Of a stretch of DNA of 38,709 nt, positions 17,295-24,888 are shown piece by piece (the first letter of the stretch is position 1; every line of letters begins with the position of its first letter). Source of the stretch: JACQQW01 sp964520655 (GTDB lineage: Bacteria; Omnitrophota; Gorgyraeia; Zapsychrales; Fredricksoniimonadaceae); assembly GCA_964520655.1 (NCBI GenBank), contig CAZFNI010000018.1:1-38709 (forward strand), read 5' to 3'. The translations under genes were made by a program, and so were the position numbers. Below the pieces are notes generated by a model. That model was not told the origin of the DNA, did no database searches, and saw only the letters and a program-made list of their open reading frames with translations.

Positions 17295-17324
17295 TTCTTA
17301 ACCACCAACAGAAAGGACACACGT

Positions 17325-17612
17325 ATGGCAGCTAAAAAAGTCGCTAAGGTCGGCGTCAAGAAGGAAAAAGGTTACTTGTACTTCGTAGACAAACAAGGTG
17401 ATATCTCTGCGGCGAAAATGGCCCGCGGTGATAAAAAAGGCGGCTCCCCTAAGAAAGTCGCTAAAGTAGGTATTAAGAGAGAAGAAGGTTACTTATATTT
17501 CATTGATAAACAAGGCGATATTGCGGCTGCAAAGATGGTCCGCGGTGGCACAAAGAAAAAAGCAAAAAAAGCTGCTAAAAAGCCTGCAAAAAAGACAGCC
17601 AAACGTAAATAA
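17325..17612 (+). CDS. Small basic protein with two tandem KVGxK-GYLYF repeats
   Basis: I do not recognise a named function. The 95-residue protein consists of two copies of a 31-residue unit (residues 5-35 and 44-74) sharing KVAKVG, GYLYF, DKQGDI, AAKM and RG. A tail of about 20 residues made almost only of Lys, Ala and Thr follows, like a histone H1 or bacterial nucleoid-protein tail. GAAAGGA precedes the ATG at good distance, and a strong terminator follows, so it looks well expressed. The aromatic core GYLYF could be a small beta-hairpin. Binding to DNA or RNA through the tail is a guess from charge only. Confidence 0.85.
   Translation: MAAKKVAKVGVKKEKGYLYFVDKQGDISAAKMARGDKKGGSPKKVAKVGIKREEGYLYFIDKQGDIAAAKMVRGGTKKKAKKAAKKPAKKTAKRK
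17337..17547 (+). repeat. In-gene tandem duplication (two 94-bp copies)
   Basis: Bases 17337-17430 and 17454-17547 are two diverged copies of one 94-bp unit separated by a 23-bp Lys/Gly linker. Both start AAAGTCGCTAA and end CGCGGTG. Most differences are at third codon positions while the core residues stay the same, which points to an old duplication kept by selection on the protein. Confidence 0.85.
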
Positions 17613-17631
17613 TCGGCGTCTGTATTAATAT

Positions 17632-17668
17632 GCAACCCCTGTAATTTTTCTACAGGGGTTGCTTTTTT
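17632..17668 (+). terminator. Intrinsic terminator after the 95-aa protein gene
   Basis: GCAACCCCTGTA (17632-17643) pairs perfectly over 12 bp with TACAGGGGTTGC (17651-17662) around a seven-base loop, followed by six T. It is one of the clearest terminators in the window and separates the upstream operon from uvrA. Confidence 0.95.
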
Positions 17669-17678
17669 CGTATATAAT
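17649..17678 (+). promoter_or_regulatory. uvrA promoter, predicted leaderless
   Basis: A perfect TATAAT (17673-17678) lies eight bases before the uvrA ATG (17687). A weak -35, TCTACA (17649-17654, four of six), sits 18 bases upstream within the terminator. Transcription would start about 17685-17687, at or within two bases of the start codon, leaving no room for a ribosome binding site; none is seen. No LexA-type box was recognised. Confidence 0.6.
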
Positions 17679-17686
17679 GACCCCTT

Positions 17687-20482
17687 ATGAATCGATCCGA
17701 TGCCATTATTATCCGCGGCGCTAAAGAACATAATCTCAAAAATATTGATCTAAGTATTCCCCGGGATCAATTTGTTGTTGTTACCGGGCTAAGCGGGTCT
17801 GGAAAATCTTCCTTAGCCTTTGATACGATCTATGCGGAAGGTCAGCGCCGGTATGTTGAAAGCCTTTCAGCCTATGCGCGTCAATTCCTGGATCAAATGC
17901 AAAAGCCACATGTGGAGCACATAGAGGGGCTTTCCCCGACGATTTCCATAGAACAAAAAACAGTCAGCCGTAATCCACGTTCAACGGTGGCGACCCAGAC
18001 AGAGATATACGATTATCTGCGTTTGTTATATGCCAGGGTTGGCACGCCGCATTGCTACCAGTGCGGAAAGGTCATTGAGCAACAAAGTGCTCAGGAGATC
18101 GTAGCTCATATCCTGGCTATGCCGGAAGGAACAAAGATCAATTTGCTGGCACCCATGGTCCGGGGACGTAAAGGAGAATACCGGGGGATCGGGGCCCAAG
18201 TGGCTAAAGCTGGTTTTGCCAGACTGCGGGTGGATGGGCAAGTCATGGAAGCTTCGGGTGATATCAAGCTTGATAAATATAAAGTCCACCATATCGAAGC
18301 GGTGGTAGACCGCTTGAGCATAAGGTCGGATATCCGCAAGCGTTTGTTTGATTCTGTTGAAACAGCACTTAAGGTCGGTGAGGGGATCGTTATTGTTGAT
18401 TTTAACGGGGCGGCTGCTGATAAAACTTTTAGTGAGAAATATGCCTGCATTGACTGCGGTACTTCACTAAGCGAGATCGAACCGAGGATTTTTTCTTTTA
18501 ATTCACCCTATGGCGCATGCCCTTCATGTAATGGGCTTGGGACGACGATGGAGATTGATCCGGAATCGTTAATACCTGATGATGGTAAGCCCTGGACGAC
18601 GGCAATAGTCCCTTGGAAAAAGGGGCAGGGCGGATACATGATGTATTACCGGGCCGTATTAAGAGAAATATCACGGATCTATAAGATTGACCAGCGGTTG
18701 CCTTATAAAGACCTGGAGAAAAAGTTTAAGGATGTGGTGCTCTATGGTTCAGAGGATGTGATCTGGGGCCGGACTTTTGAAGGTGTTGTGAAATATTTGG
18801 AGCGTTTGTTCCAGGAAACCGACAGTGATTGGCTTAAAGAAGAGATCGCGACCTATATGTCGGAGTCTTCATGCTCAATGTGCGGTGGGAATCGTTTGAA
18901 AAAGGAGTCTCTGGCGGTCACTGTAGGCGGGAAGAATATGGCGGAGGTGGTCGGATTCTCCATTAAGGAGTGCAAGCATTTTTTTGATGGTTTAGTCCTG
19001 TCCAAAGATAAAAGAACCATCAGTGCGGAAATATTAAAAGAAATAAATAGAAGGCTTGAGTTCTGCATCAACGTGGGGCTTGATTATTTGTCGCTGGATC
19101 GTCGAAGTTCAACCTTGTCAGGGGGCGAGGCCGAGCGTATCCGGTTGGCCACGCAGGTTGGGTCCGGACTTGTGGGTGTTATATATGTCTTGGATGAACC
19201 CAGTATTGGCCTACATCAGCGCGATAATGATCGGCTACTATCAACGTTGCACGCATTAAGGGATCTGGGCAATACGCTGGTTGTTGTTGAACATGATGAA
19301 GATACGATCCGTAGGGCAGACTATGTGGTTGATCTTGGCCCGGGGGCCGGCGAGCATGGAGGTCATATTATTTACGCTGGAGATGTAACAGGATTGTTAA
19401 AATGTAAAACATCACTGACGGGGCAGTATTTAAGCGGCGCTTATAGAATCCCGGTCCCTCAGAAGCGGCGATCAGCACTTGGAGGACAGTACTTAAAGAT
19501 CATCAAAGCCAGCGAGCATAACCTGAAAGATATTTCTGTAGACATCCCCCTTGGCACATTCACGTGCATTACTGGTGTCTCTGGTTCAGGAAAATCCACA
19601 TTAGTTGAAGATGTTCTATATAAAGCTTTATTAAAGAAAGTGATGAATGCCAAGGTCTGTCCAGGAGCGCATAAGAAGATCGAAGGCGTGCAACATATAG
19701 ATAAGGTGATCGTGGTTGATCAATCGCCTATAGGAAGGACACCTCGCTCAAATCCGGCGACCTATACGGGTGTTTTTAGTGATATTCGGGATATTTTTGC
19801 CCAGCTGCCTCAATCTAAGATGCGCGGGTATAAGCCGGGACGTTTTAGTTTTAATGTTAAGGGGGGGCGCTGCGAAGCCTGCGGGGGCGATGGGATCAAG
19901 AAGATCGAAATGCATTTCTTGCCGGATGTTTATGTGGAATGTGAAGTATGCCATGGTAAACGTTTTACTGATCAGACCTTAGAAGTGGAATTTAAGGGGA
20001 AGAATATCGCCCAGATATTGGCTTTGTCGGTTGAAGAAGCGCTGGATGTTTTTGACAGCATTCCCAGGATCAAGAATGTGCTGCAAACCTTAACCGATGT
20101 TGGTCTGGGGTATATTTGTTTGGGGCAGTCGGCGACAACATTGTCCGGTGGGGAGGCGCAGCGGGTTAAGTTGGCCAGTGAATTATGCAAACCCTCAACA
20201 GGTAGAACATTTTATATTTTAGATGAACCTACTACTGGATTGCATTTTGCCGATGTGGATAAATTGCTACAGGTGCTCATGCGTCTTGTCGAACGGGGTA
20301 ATACCGTCCTTGTCATTGAGCATAATCTGGATATAGTTAAATCTGCTGATCACATCATTGATCTGGGGCCTGACGGAGGTGATCGCGGCGGACAAGTGAT
20401 CGCAACAGGGACGCCGGAAGAAGTAGCCATGGCAAAGCATTCCTATACAGGACAGTACCTAAAAAGGTTTATGGAAAAATGA
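17687..20482 (+). CDS. uvrA: Excinuclease ABC subunit A
   Basis: UvrA is the damage-sensing ATPase of nucleotide excision repair, acting as a dimer with UvrB. The 931-residue protein has two ABC ATPase halves. The first Walker A, GLSGSGKSS, is at residues 34-42 and the second, GVSGSGKST, is near residue 635. Each half has an ABC signature, LSGGEAERIRLA and LSGGEAQRVKLA. The zinc modules are seen as CIDCG with CPSCNG in the first half and CEACGGDG with CEVCHGKRF in the second. The ATG at 17687 gives the usual IIIRGAKEHNL beginning. The end overlaps the TPR gene by four bases (ATGA). Confidence 0.98.
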   Translation: MNRSDAIIIRGAKEHNLKNIDLSIPRDQFVVVTGLSGSGKSSLAFDTIYAEGQRRYVESLSAYARQFLDQMQKPHVEHIEGLSPTISIEQKTVSRNPRSTVATQTEIYDYLRLLYARVGTPHCYQCGKVIEQQSAQEIVAHILAMPEGTKINLLAPMVRGRKGEYRGIGAQVAKAGFARLRVDGQVMEASGDIKLDKYKVHHIEAVVDRLSIRSDIRKRLFDSVETALKVGEGIVIVDFNGAAADKTFSEKYACIDCGTSLSEIEPRIFSFNSPYGACPSCNGLGTTMEIDPESLIPDDGKPWTTAIVPWKKGQGGYMMYYRAVLREISRIYKIDQRLPYKDLEKKFKDVVLYGSEDVIWGRTFEGVVKYLERLFQETDSDWLKEEIATYMSESSCSMCGGNRLKKESLAVTVGGKNMAEVVGFSIKECKHFFDGLVLSKDKRTISAEILKEINRRLEFCINVGLDYLSLDRRSSTLSGGEAERIRLATQVGSGLVGVIYVLDEPSIGLHQRDNDRLLSTLHALRDLGNTLVVVEHDEDTIRRADYVVDLGPGAGEHGGHIIYAGDVTGLLKCKTSLTGQYLSGAYRIPVPQKRRSALGGQYLKIIKASEHNLKDISVDIPLGTFTCITGVSGSGKSTLVEDVLYKALLKKVMNAKVCPGAHKKIEGVQHIDKVIVVDQSPIGRTPRSNPATYTGVFSDIRDIFAQLPQSKMRGYKPGRFSFNVKGGRCEACGGDGIKKIEMHFLPDVYVECEVCHGKRFTDQTLEVEFKGKNIAQILALSVEEALDVFDSIPRIKNVLQTLTDVGLGYICLGQSATTLSGGEAQRVKLASELCKPSTGRTFYILDEPTTGLHFADVDKLLQVLMRLVERGNTVLVIEHNLDIVKSADHIIDLGPDGGDRGGQVIATGTPEEVAMAKHSYTGQYLKRFMEK

Positions 20483-22923
20483 TCCCCAAGATATTTCTTT
20501 CGCTTCTGATCGCACTTTGGGTATGCGGATATTCCCATGCGCAGAATGACCCCCAGGAATTGATCACGACTGCTCAGAGGGCGTTTGATGACGGTTTTCA
20601 TGATGTTGCGATCAAGTACTTGGAAGAATTCATCCCGGCTTATCCCCAGGACCCCAAGATCAATCAGGCTAAGCTGCTGTTGGGACAATGTTATTTCTTT
20701 AAAAATGATTACAGTAAAGCTGTTGCTTTGTTTGAACAGCTCAACACGTCAAACGAGAACAGGGACCAGATCTTGTTCTGGACAGCAGAAACACAATTGA
20801 AGCTGGGTGATTACAGCAAGGCGCAGGTTAATTACCAGGAGTTGTTAAAAGAATTCTCTTCTTCCGTTTATGTTCCGCAGGCACTGTATTCATGGGGATG
20901 GTCATTATTTGACCAGAAGGAATATCTTAAGGCTAAAGACATCTTTATCAGATTAACAACCCAGTTCCCCAAGCATCAATTAAGCGAGGATGCCGTAGAG
21001 AAATCTGGCGAGTGTGATTTTAACCTTGGGGATTTTGCTTCAGCTGTAAAGACTTTTGAAGCATTTGCCCAATCTTATCCACAGAGCGCAAGATTGGGGC
21101 AGGTGCGTTTGAATGCAGCCGATGCATATTATTATATGGAAGATTATCCCCGCGCCATGGATTATTACGAACAAGCGGCAAAAATGCTTTTGCAGGACCC
21201 TGCTTCTTGTCATGCTGCCAATGTGGGGAAGATCTGGAGCGCGATCAAACGTAAGATGTATGATCAAGCTCAGAAATTTAGTAAAGAAGCGCTGGATATG
21301 GCCCGTTCCAGGAATTTATCAACAGAGAATATTTTGTTGGCATTAGGGCAAATGTATTTTGAAAAAGGAGATATGGATGCGGCGATCAATGCATATAACG
21401 ACCTTATTAAGAATTTTCCCGGCGGGAGTTATAAGTTAGAGGCCTATTTGGGGCGTGGTAATGCGCTCTTTGAATCCAAGAAGCTAAACGAAGCAAAGGA
21501 GGATTTTCAATTTATCATTGATCATCTTCCACGCAATGAAGAATCGCTGGGAGAGAAAGCTAATTTTGGACTTGGCTGGGTTTTGATCAAATTGGGCGAT
21601 GTAGCTGCGGGAGTGCGTTGTTTTGGGAATGTGTTTGAACATTCTACTCATGAGGCGACTAGGAATAATGCTTTGATACAGATGGCGGATGCCTATCAGG
21701 AGTCAGGCAGATTCAATGAAGCGGTGGGGATCTATGAGCAAGTTATTAGGGAGTCCCGGACAAATGGGGTGGATGATTATATTCAATATCGATTGGGGGT
21801 TGCATTCTTAAAAGCAGAAAAGTTTGATTCAGCACAAGCAGCGTTCGATGTGCTAAAGAATAAGTTCCCCAACAGCAAGTATTTAGAGGACTTGAATTAC
21901 TATTTCGGTGTCATCCAATTCAAGAACAATAACTGGCCAAAGGCGGCACAGTTCATGGATACTTTTCTAAAAGGATTGACGCATCCAAGTGATTTTGCTC
22001 CAGAGGCAAATTATATTTTGGCATTGTCTTATTTAAACCAGAAGCAATGTGATGAAGCTCTAAAGATATTCCAGAAGATCCTGCGGCTTTATCCAGATGA
22101 TGAAGCAGTTGCGAAGAATTCTGATATCGGGATCGCGAAATGCCAGTTTGAAGCGGGTCAGGTCAAAGAAGCCATTAAACGTTTCAAGTTGATCGTTTTC
22201 AAATATCCAAAGACGGAAGTTGAGCAGGAGGCCTTGTTGTGGTTGGCTCAAGATGCCATGAAGAATTTTCAATATGCCCAGGCGGTGGATTATTACCGGG
22301 CCTTGTTGGAAAAGGGCCTGGATCAGACGCGGCAGGACCAGGTGAATTATGAGCTTGGGCAGGCTTTTGAGGTTCAAGGGGCTTTGGATGAGGCGCTTGC
22401 TCAATATAAATTGGTCAGCGAGGTGGATTCTGCGCTTGCATCAAAAGTGAAGCTGGCGATCGCTGGGATTTTATCTAAAGAATTTGACCCGCAAAAAGCG
22501 ATCAATGCTTACACCAGCATCGCTCAAACAAGTCCAGATTACGCGAGAGATGCCTATTTAAAGATGGCTCAACTTTATCGGGATGCACAAAATTATGAGC
22601 AGGAGATCTCTGTGTATGAAAAAGCGCTTAAGTGCGAACAGGGTAAATCCATGGCGACGAATGTTGAATTGCTTTTTAGTCTAGCCGATGCTTACGAAGC
22701 ACTGTCGAGGATTGATGAAGCGGTCGACTTTTATCTAAAAATTCCAGTACAATTCCCGGATCAAACGACTTGGGTTGTTAAAGCATATCTAAGGGTGGCC
22801 AAGATATTTGAAGACCGCAAGGACTGGGAAGGGGCCAAGGTAACATATCAAAAGATCGTACAGTTGAAGGTGGATGAATCCAGGTATGCACTGGAACGTT
22901 TGGATATGTTAAAAAAGAAATGA
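20479..22923 (+). CDS. Exported multi-TPR protein upstream of ExbB/ExbD
   Basis: The 814-residue protein begins with a signal peptide (residues 1-21) ending in YSHA before QN, so it is probably periplasmic. There is no lipobox: the Cys at position 16 is preceded by V. The rest is a long array of tetratricopeptide-like repeats of roughly 34-37 residues, many with the pattern A-x-Y-x-x-G-x-x-x-F and the tails YP or FP. Such repeats form superhelical docking surfaces. Its neighbour genes encode ExbB and ExbD, an order also seen for TPR proteins next to Tol/Ton systems. A scaffold role for that complex or for envelope assembly is inferred. The first four bases overlap uvrA. Confidence 0.85.
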   Translation: MIPKIFLSLLIALWVCGYSHAQNDPQELITTAQRAFDDGFHDVAIKYLEEFIPAYPQDPKINQAKLLLGQCYFFKNDYSKAVALFEQLNTSNENRDQILFWTAETQLKLGDYSKAQVNYQELLKEFSSSVYVPQALYSWGWSLFDQKEYLKAKDIFIRLTTQFPKHQLSEDAVEKSGECDFNLGDFASAVKTFEAFAQSYPQSARLGQVRLNAADAYYYMEDYPRAMDYYEQAAKMLLQDPASCHAANVGKIWSAIKRKMYDQAQKFSKEALDMARSRNLSTENILLALGQMYFEKGDMDAAINAYNDLIKNFPGGSYKLEAYLGRGNALFESKKLNEAKEDFQFIIDHLPRNEESLGEKANFGLGWVLIKLGDVAAGVRCFGNVFEHSTHEATRNNALIQMADAYQESGRFNEAVGIYEQVIRESRTNGVDDYIQYRLGVAFLKAEKFDSAQAAFDVLKNKFPNSKYLEDLNYYFGVIQFKNNNWPKAAQFMDTFLKGLTHPSDFAPEANYILALSYLNQKQCDEALKIFQKILRLYPDDEAVAKNSDIGIAKCQFEAGQVKEAIKRFKLIVFKYPKTEVEQEALLWLAQDAMKNFQYAQAVDYYRALLEKGLDQTRQDQVNYELGQAFEVQGALDEALAQYKLVSEVDSALASKVKLAIAGILSKEFDPQKAINAYTSIAQTSPDYARDAYLKMAQLYRDAQNYEQEISVYEKALKCEQGKSMATNVELLFSLADAYEALSRIDEAVDFYLKIPVQFPDQTTWVVKAYLRVAKIFEDRKDWEGAKVTYQKIVQLKVDESRYALERLDMLKKK

Positions 22924-22930
22924 GGTTAAG

Positions 22931-23608
22931 ATGAACGTTGTCATCATCAATGCGCTGCAAATCATTGTTAAGGGGGGGCCTATGATGTGGCCCATTCTAT
23001 TGTTATCGATCATTTCAACCGCTATTGTGATAGAGCGCTTGATCTTTTTACGGAAAGCAGAAAAGACGCTGATCCAGCAGAGAGAGATTTTGATGCAGTC
23101 GCTGCGTAAAGGTGAGATCAAGGAGGCGTTAAAATTGTGTGAATCACATGCGGGACCAATACCGATGGTCATGAAAACAGCGCTTTTGCATTTTTCATCC
23201 TCGACAGAGTTGATCAAGTTGTCTATGCAGGAGGTTGGTGAGCGTCAGAAGTTGTTTGTCAGGGGAAGTTTGCCGATCCTGGGGATGATCATCAATATCG
23301 CTCCTTTGTTGGGGTTGTTGGGGACGGTTAATTCTATGACTGTTGTGTTCCATGCCTCTGTTGTCAGATCCAATGTTCTTAATCCGGTCTCTGCTGGAGA
23401 ATTAGCTACAGGTGTATGGCAGGCTTTATTGACCACAACGGGCGGGCTTGTCGTGGGGATATTCAGCTATGTACTTTATAGTTTTATCAATGCGAGAGTT
23501 CTTGTTTATTTCACATGGTTGGAGCAGTGGATGGCAGAAGTGTTGTACGTGATCTCATCATTGAAAGAAATGAAACAAACGGGGTCTCAAGATGAATATG
23601 AAAGATGA
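22931..23608 (+). CDS. MotA/TolQ/ExbB family proton channel protein
   Basis: The 225-residue protein has the three-helix plan of ExbB/TolQ. The N-terminal KGGPMMWPILLLSII helix (about 14-36) carries the family GGxxMWP motif and is followed by the ERLIFLRKAE loop. A helix at about 115-137 contains APLLGLLGTV, and a last helix at about 155-180 contains LLTTTGGLVVGIF. The Thr residues in that helix line the proton path in known members. ExbB forms the pentameric inner-membrane ring around ExbD. TGAGGTTAAG before the ATG is an acceptable ribosome binding site. The start at 22931 keeps the family motif; an internal ATG at 22982 would remove it. Confidence 0.92.
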   Translation: MNVVIINALQIIVKGGPMMWPILLLSIISTAIVIERLIFLRKAEKTLIQQREILMQSLRKGEIKEALKLCESHAGPIPMVMKTALLHFSSSTELIKLSMQEVGERQKLFVRGSLPILGMIINIAPLLGLLGTVNSMTVVFHASVVRSNVLNPVSAGELATGVWQALLTTTGGLVVGIFSYVLYSFINARVLVYFTWLEQWMAEVLYVISSLKEMKQTGSQDEYER

Positions 23609-23993
23609 TATTCTGTCAGCGGAGCGGTCAATTCTTTCTCCTCTGTTGGTTATTGCCTATCTGAATTTTTTTCTTTTGTTTCTTGTTTTGATCGTGTTTT
23701 ATTCATTCTTTGCAACTCCTGCGGGTTACGAGATACGTATGCCGATCGTAGCTACGGGTAATCAGGAAACAGGGACTTTGGTTACTATCAGGATCAGCGC
23801 GGAGAATGTGTTGTTCCTTAACGATAAAGTCGTCACCATGAACGATCTCAAAAGAGCGCTGTTGAAAATCAATATCGTGAATAATACGATCTATGTTCTG
23901 GCGGACAACAGAGCATCAATGGCTCGTGTTTCTGATATTTGGGAGATGTGCAAAGGTTTGGGGATCGCGCAGGTTAAGGTAAGTACGTTCTAA
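23592..23993 (+). CDS. ExbD/TolR-like protein lacking the membrane Asp
   Basis: The 133-residue protein has a short cytoplasmic start, one membrane helix (about 14-40) and a periplasmic domain that fits ExbD/TolR: VTIRISAENVLFLNDK, a LKRAL helix, IYVLADNRASMARV and a final GLGIAQVKVST. In working ExbD and TolR, the helix starts with a Pro-x-x-Asp motif whose Asp carries protons. Here the same place reads SPLLVIAYLN, and the whole hydrophobic segment from I14 to F40 has no Asp or Glu; Asn25 is its most polar residue. It overlaps the ExbB gene by 17 nt. Starting at the second ATG (23598) would not change this. Confidence 0.82.
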   Translation: MNMKDDILSAERSILSPLLVIAYLNFFLLFLVLIVFYSFFATPAGYEIRMPIVATGNQETGTLVTIRISAENVLFLNDKVVTMNDLKRALLKINIVNNTIYVLADNRASMARVSDIWEMCKGLGIAQVKVSTF

Positions 23994-24012
23994 GAAAGAA
24001 TGCTGGGAGAAG

Positions 24013-24249
24013 ATGAAAAAAGCTGTCCTTATAGCGTTTATCATGCATGTGTTCATCTTAACTGTGGTATGGGTCGGGTTCCCAGTTCCTAATAATAAAA
24101 AGAATACCGCATTTTTTTATGGCCAATTATTGATGCCGGCCACAACGGACATATTCTCAACACAGAGGATGGTCCCTGTAAAAGCAGAAACATTATCTGA
24201 TGATAGCTTGTGGTATAAGGCCAGGGCTATGGATAAACCCAGGAGGTAG
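24013..24249 (+). CDS. TonB/TolA-like membrane anchor stub
   Basis: This 78-residue protein starts with a membrane helix, VLIAFIMHVFILTVVWVG, with a His (residue 12) early in the helix as in TonB and TolA anchors. About 55 polar residues follow and it stops. The proline-rich spacer and the C-terminal domain of TonB are absent. Its place directly after ExbB and ExbD supports the reading. I see no frameshifted TonB domain downstream, because the next gene is a different protein. It could be a purpose-built short partner or an eroded TonB. Homology to TonB is inferred from position and one motif only. Confidence 0.55.
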   Translation: MKKAVLIAFIMHVFILTVVWVGFPVPNNKKNTAFFYGQLLMPATTDIFSTQRMVPVKAETLSDDSLWYKARAMDKPRR

Positions 24250-24251
24250 GG

Positions 24252-24476
24252 ATGTTTATCTGGGATCTGAAAGCATTGATCGCGGTATGGGCGATTTTGC
24301 TATTAGTCATTGTATTGACGACATGGGTGTTTTATACTTTTAGAAAAGGTTGTCCACTCAAGGATTCGATTGATTCAGGATATTTGATGCAATGTGAATA
24401 TTGTGGCCGAGTCTATCTGAACTTTGTAGAATCAATCGTGGGGCAGTGTCCCGGTTGCCGTAGTTATCATGATTAA
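24252..24476 (+). CDS. Membrane-anchored zinc-ribbon protein
   Basis: No named family recognised. The 74-residue protein has one membrane helix (about residues 6-28) followed by RKGCPLKDS and a C-terminal zinc ribbon, CEYCGRVYLN then CPGCRS, giving a CxxC-x17-CxxC arrangement. By the positive-inside rule (FRKG after the helix) the ribbon should face the cytoplasm. AGGAGG lies just before the start, overlapping the end of the stub gene. Such ribbons mediate protein or nucleic acid contacts. Its conserved-looking motif and tight spacing suggest it belongs to the same module as the ExbB/ExbD genes. Confidence 0.72.
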   Translation: MFIWDLKALIAVWAILLLVIVLTTWVFYTFRKGCPLKDSIDSGYLMQCEYCGRVYLNFVESIVGQCPGCRSYHD

Positions 24477-24487
24477 AGGATGATCGA

Positions 24488-24817
24488 ATGTTATCGCAAA
24501 TTCGGCGTAAAAGTTCAGGGATGGTTTTACTGACGGTTATTATGGTGATCATGGTCATGTCTTTGCTTTTGACCGCGATCATTAGCCAGAATCTTAGTCA
24601 GTCATCAGTAGGGCAGTTCTATGTGGATAGCATAAAAGCCCAGGAATTGGCTGTGGGGGCATTCTGGAAAGCGCAGGCGGATATGACCTATGCTTCAGGG
24701 GACCCTACGGTTTCTTCAGAAACGATCGATGGGAAAACTTTCACGGTGGCTGTCGATGCAAGACAGTCCACGGCTGTTGATCGCCATCCGCCGTACCACG
24801 TCACCGTTTCGTTCTAA
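24488..24817 (+). CDS. PilX/GspK-like minor prepilin
   Basis: The 109-residue protein begins with a short basic leader, LSQIRRKSSG, then a hydrophobic helix starting MVLLTVIMVIMVM. Cleavage after Gly11 would give a type III signal peptide product. Position 5 of the mature helix is Thr16 rather than the Glu of ordinary pilins, as in the tip subunits GspK and PilX. The body is short and includes DGKTFTVAV. AAAGGATGATCGA provides a ribosome binding site. It comes after the ExbB/ExbD module and before the promoter of the pilus operon, so it may be expressed apart from the other prepilins. Confidence 0.7.
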   Translation: MLSQIRRKSSGMVLLTVIMVIMVMSLLLTAIISQNLSQSSVGQFYVDSIKAQELAVGAFWKAQADMTYASGDPTVSSETIDGKTFTVAVDARQSTAVDRHPPYHVTVSF

Positions 24818-24852
24818 ACCAATCTTTATATATAAGATAATTTAAATGTGCG

Positions 24853-24881
24853 TTGACAATTGGCCTGTTGTCAGGTGTAAT
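24853..24881 (+). promoter_or_regulatory. Promoter of the pilus assembly operon, predicted leaderless
   Basis: A perfect -35 TTGACA (24853-24858), a 17-base spacer and TGTAAT (24876-24881, five of six) make a near-consensus promoter. The ATG of the PilM-PilN gene is at 24889, seven bases after the -10 box, so transcription should start at or one base before the A of the ATG. No ribosome binding site is present, which fits a leaderless mRNA. The TTG of the -35 box is in frame with the gene but cannot be a start if this promoter is used. Confidence 0.72.
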
Positions 24882-24888
24882 ATTTTCA

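Noticed and set aside
22982..23608. Shorter ExbB start at ATG 22982 behind a G run
   Set aside because: The G run encodes the conserved GG of the family motif GGPMMWP, so the longer form is right.
24853..24888. TTG start for the PilM-PilN gene
   Set aside because: The TTG is the first part of a perfect -35 box; PilM homology starts at the ATG at 24889.
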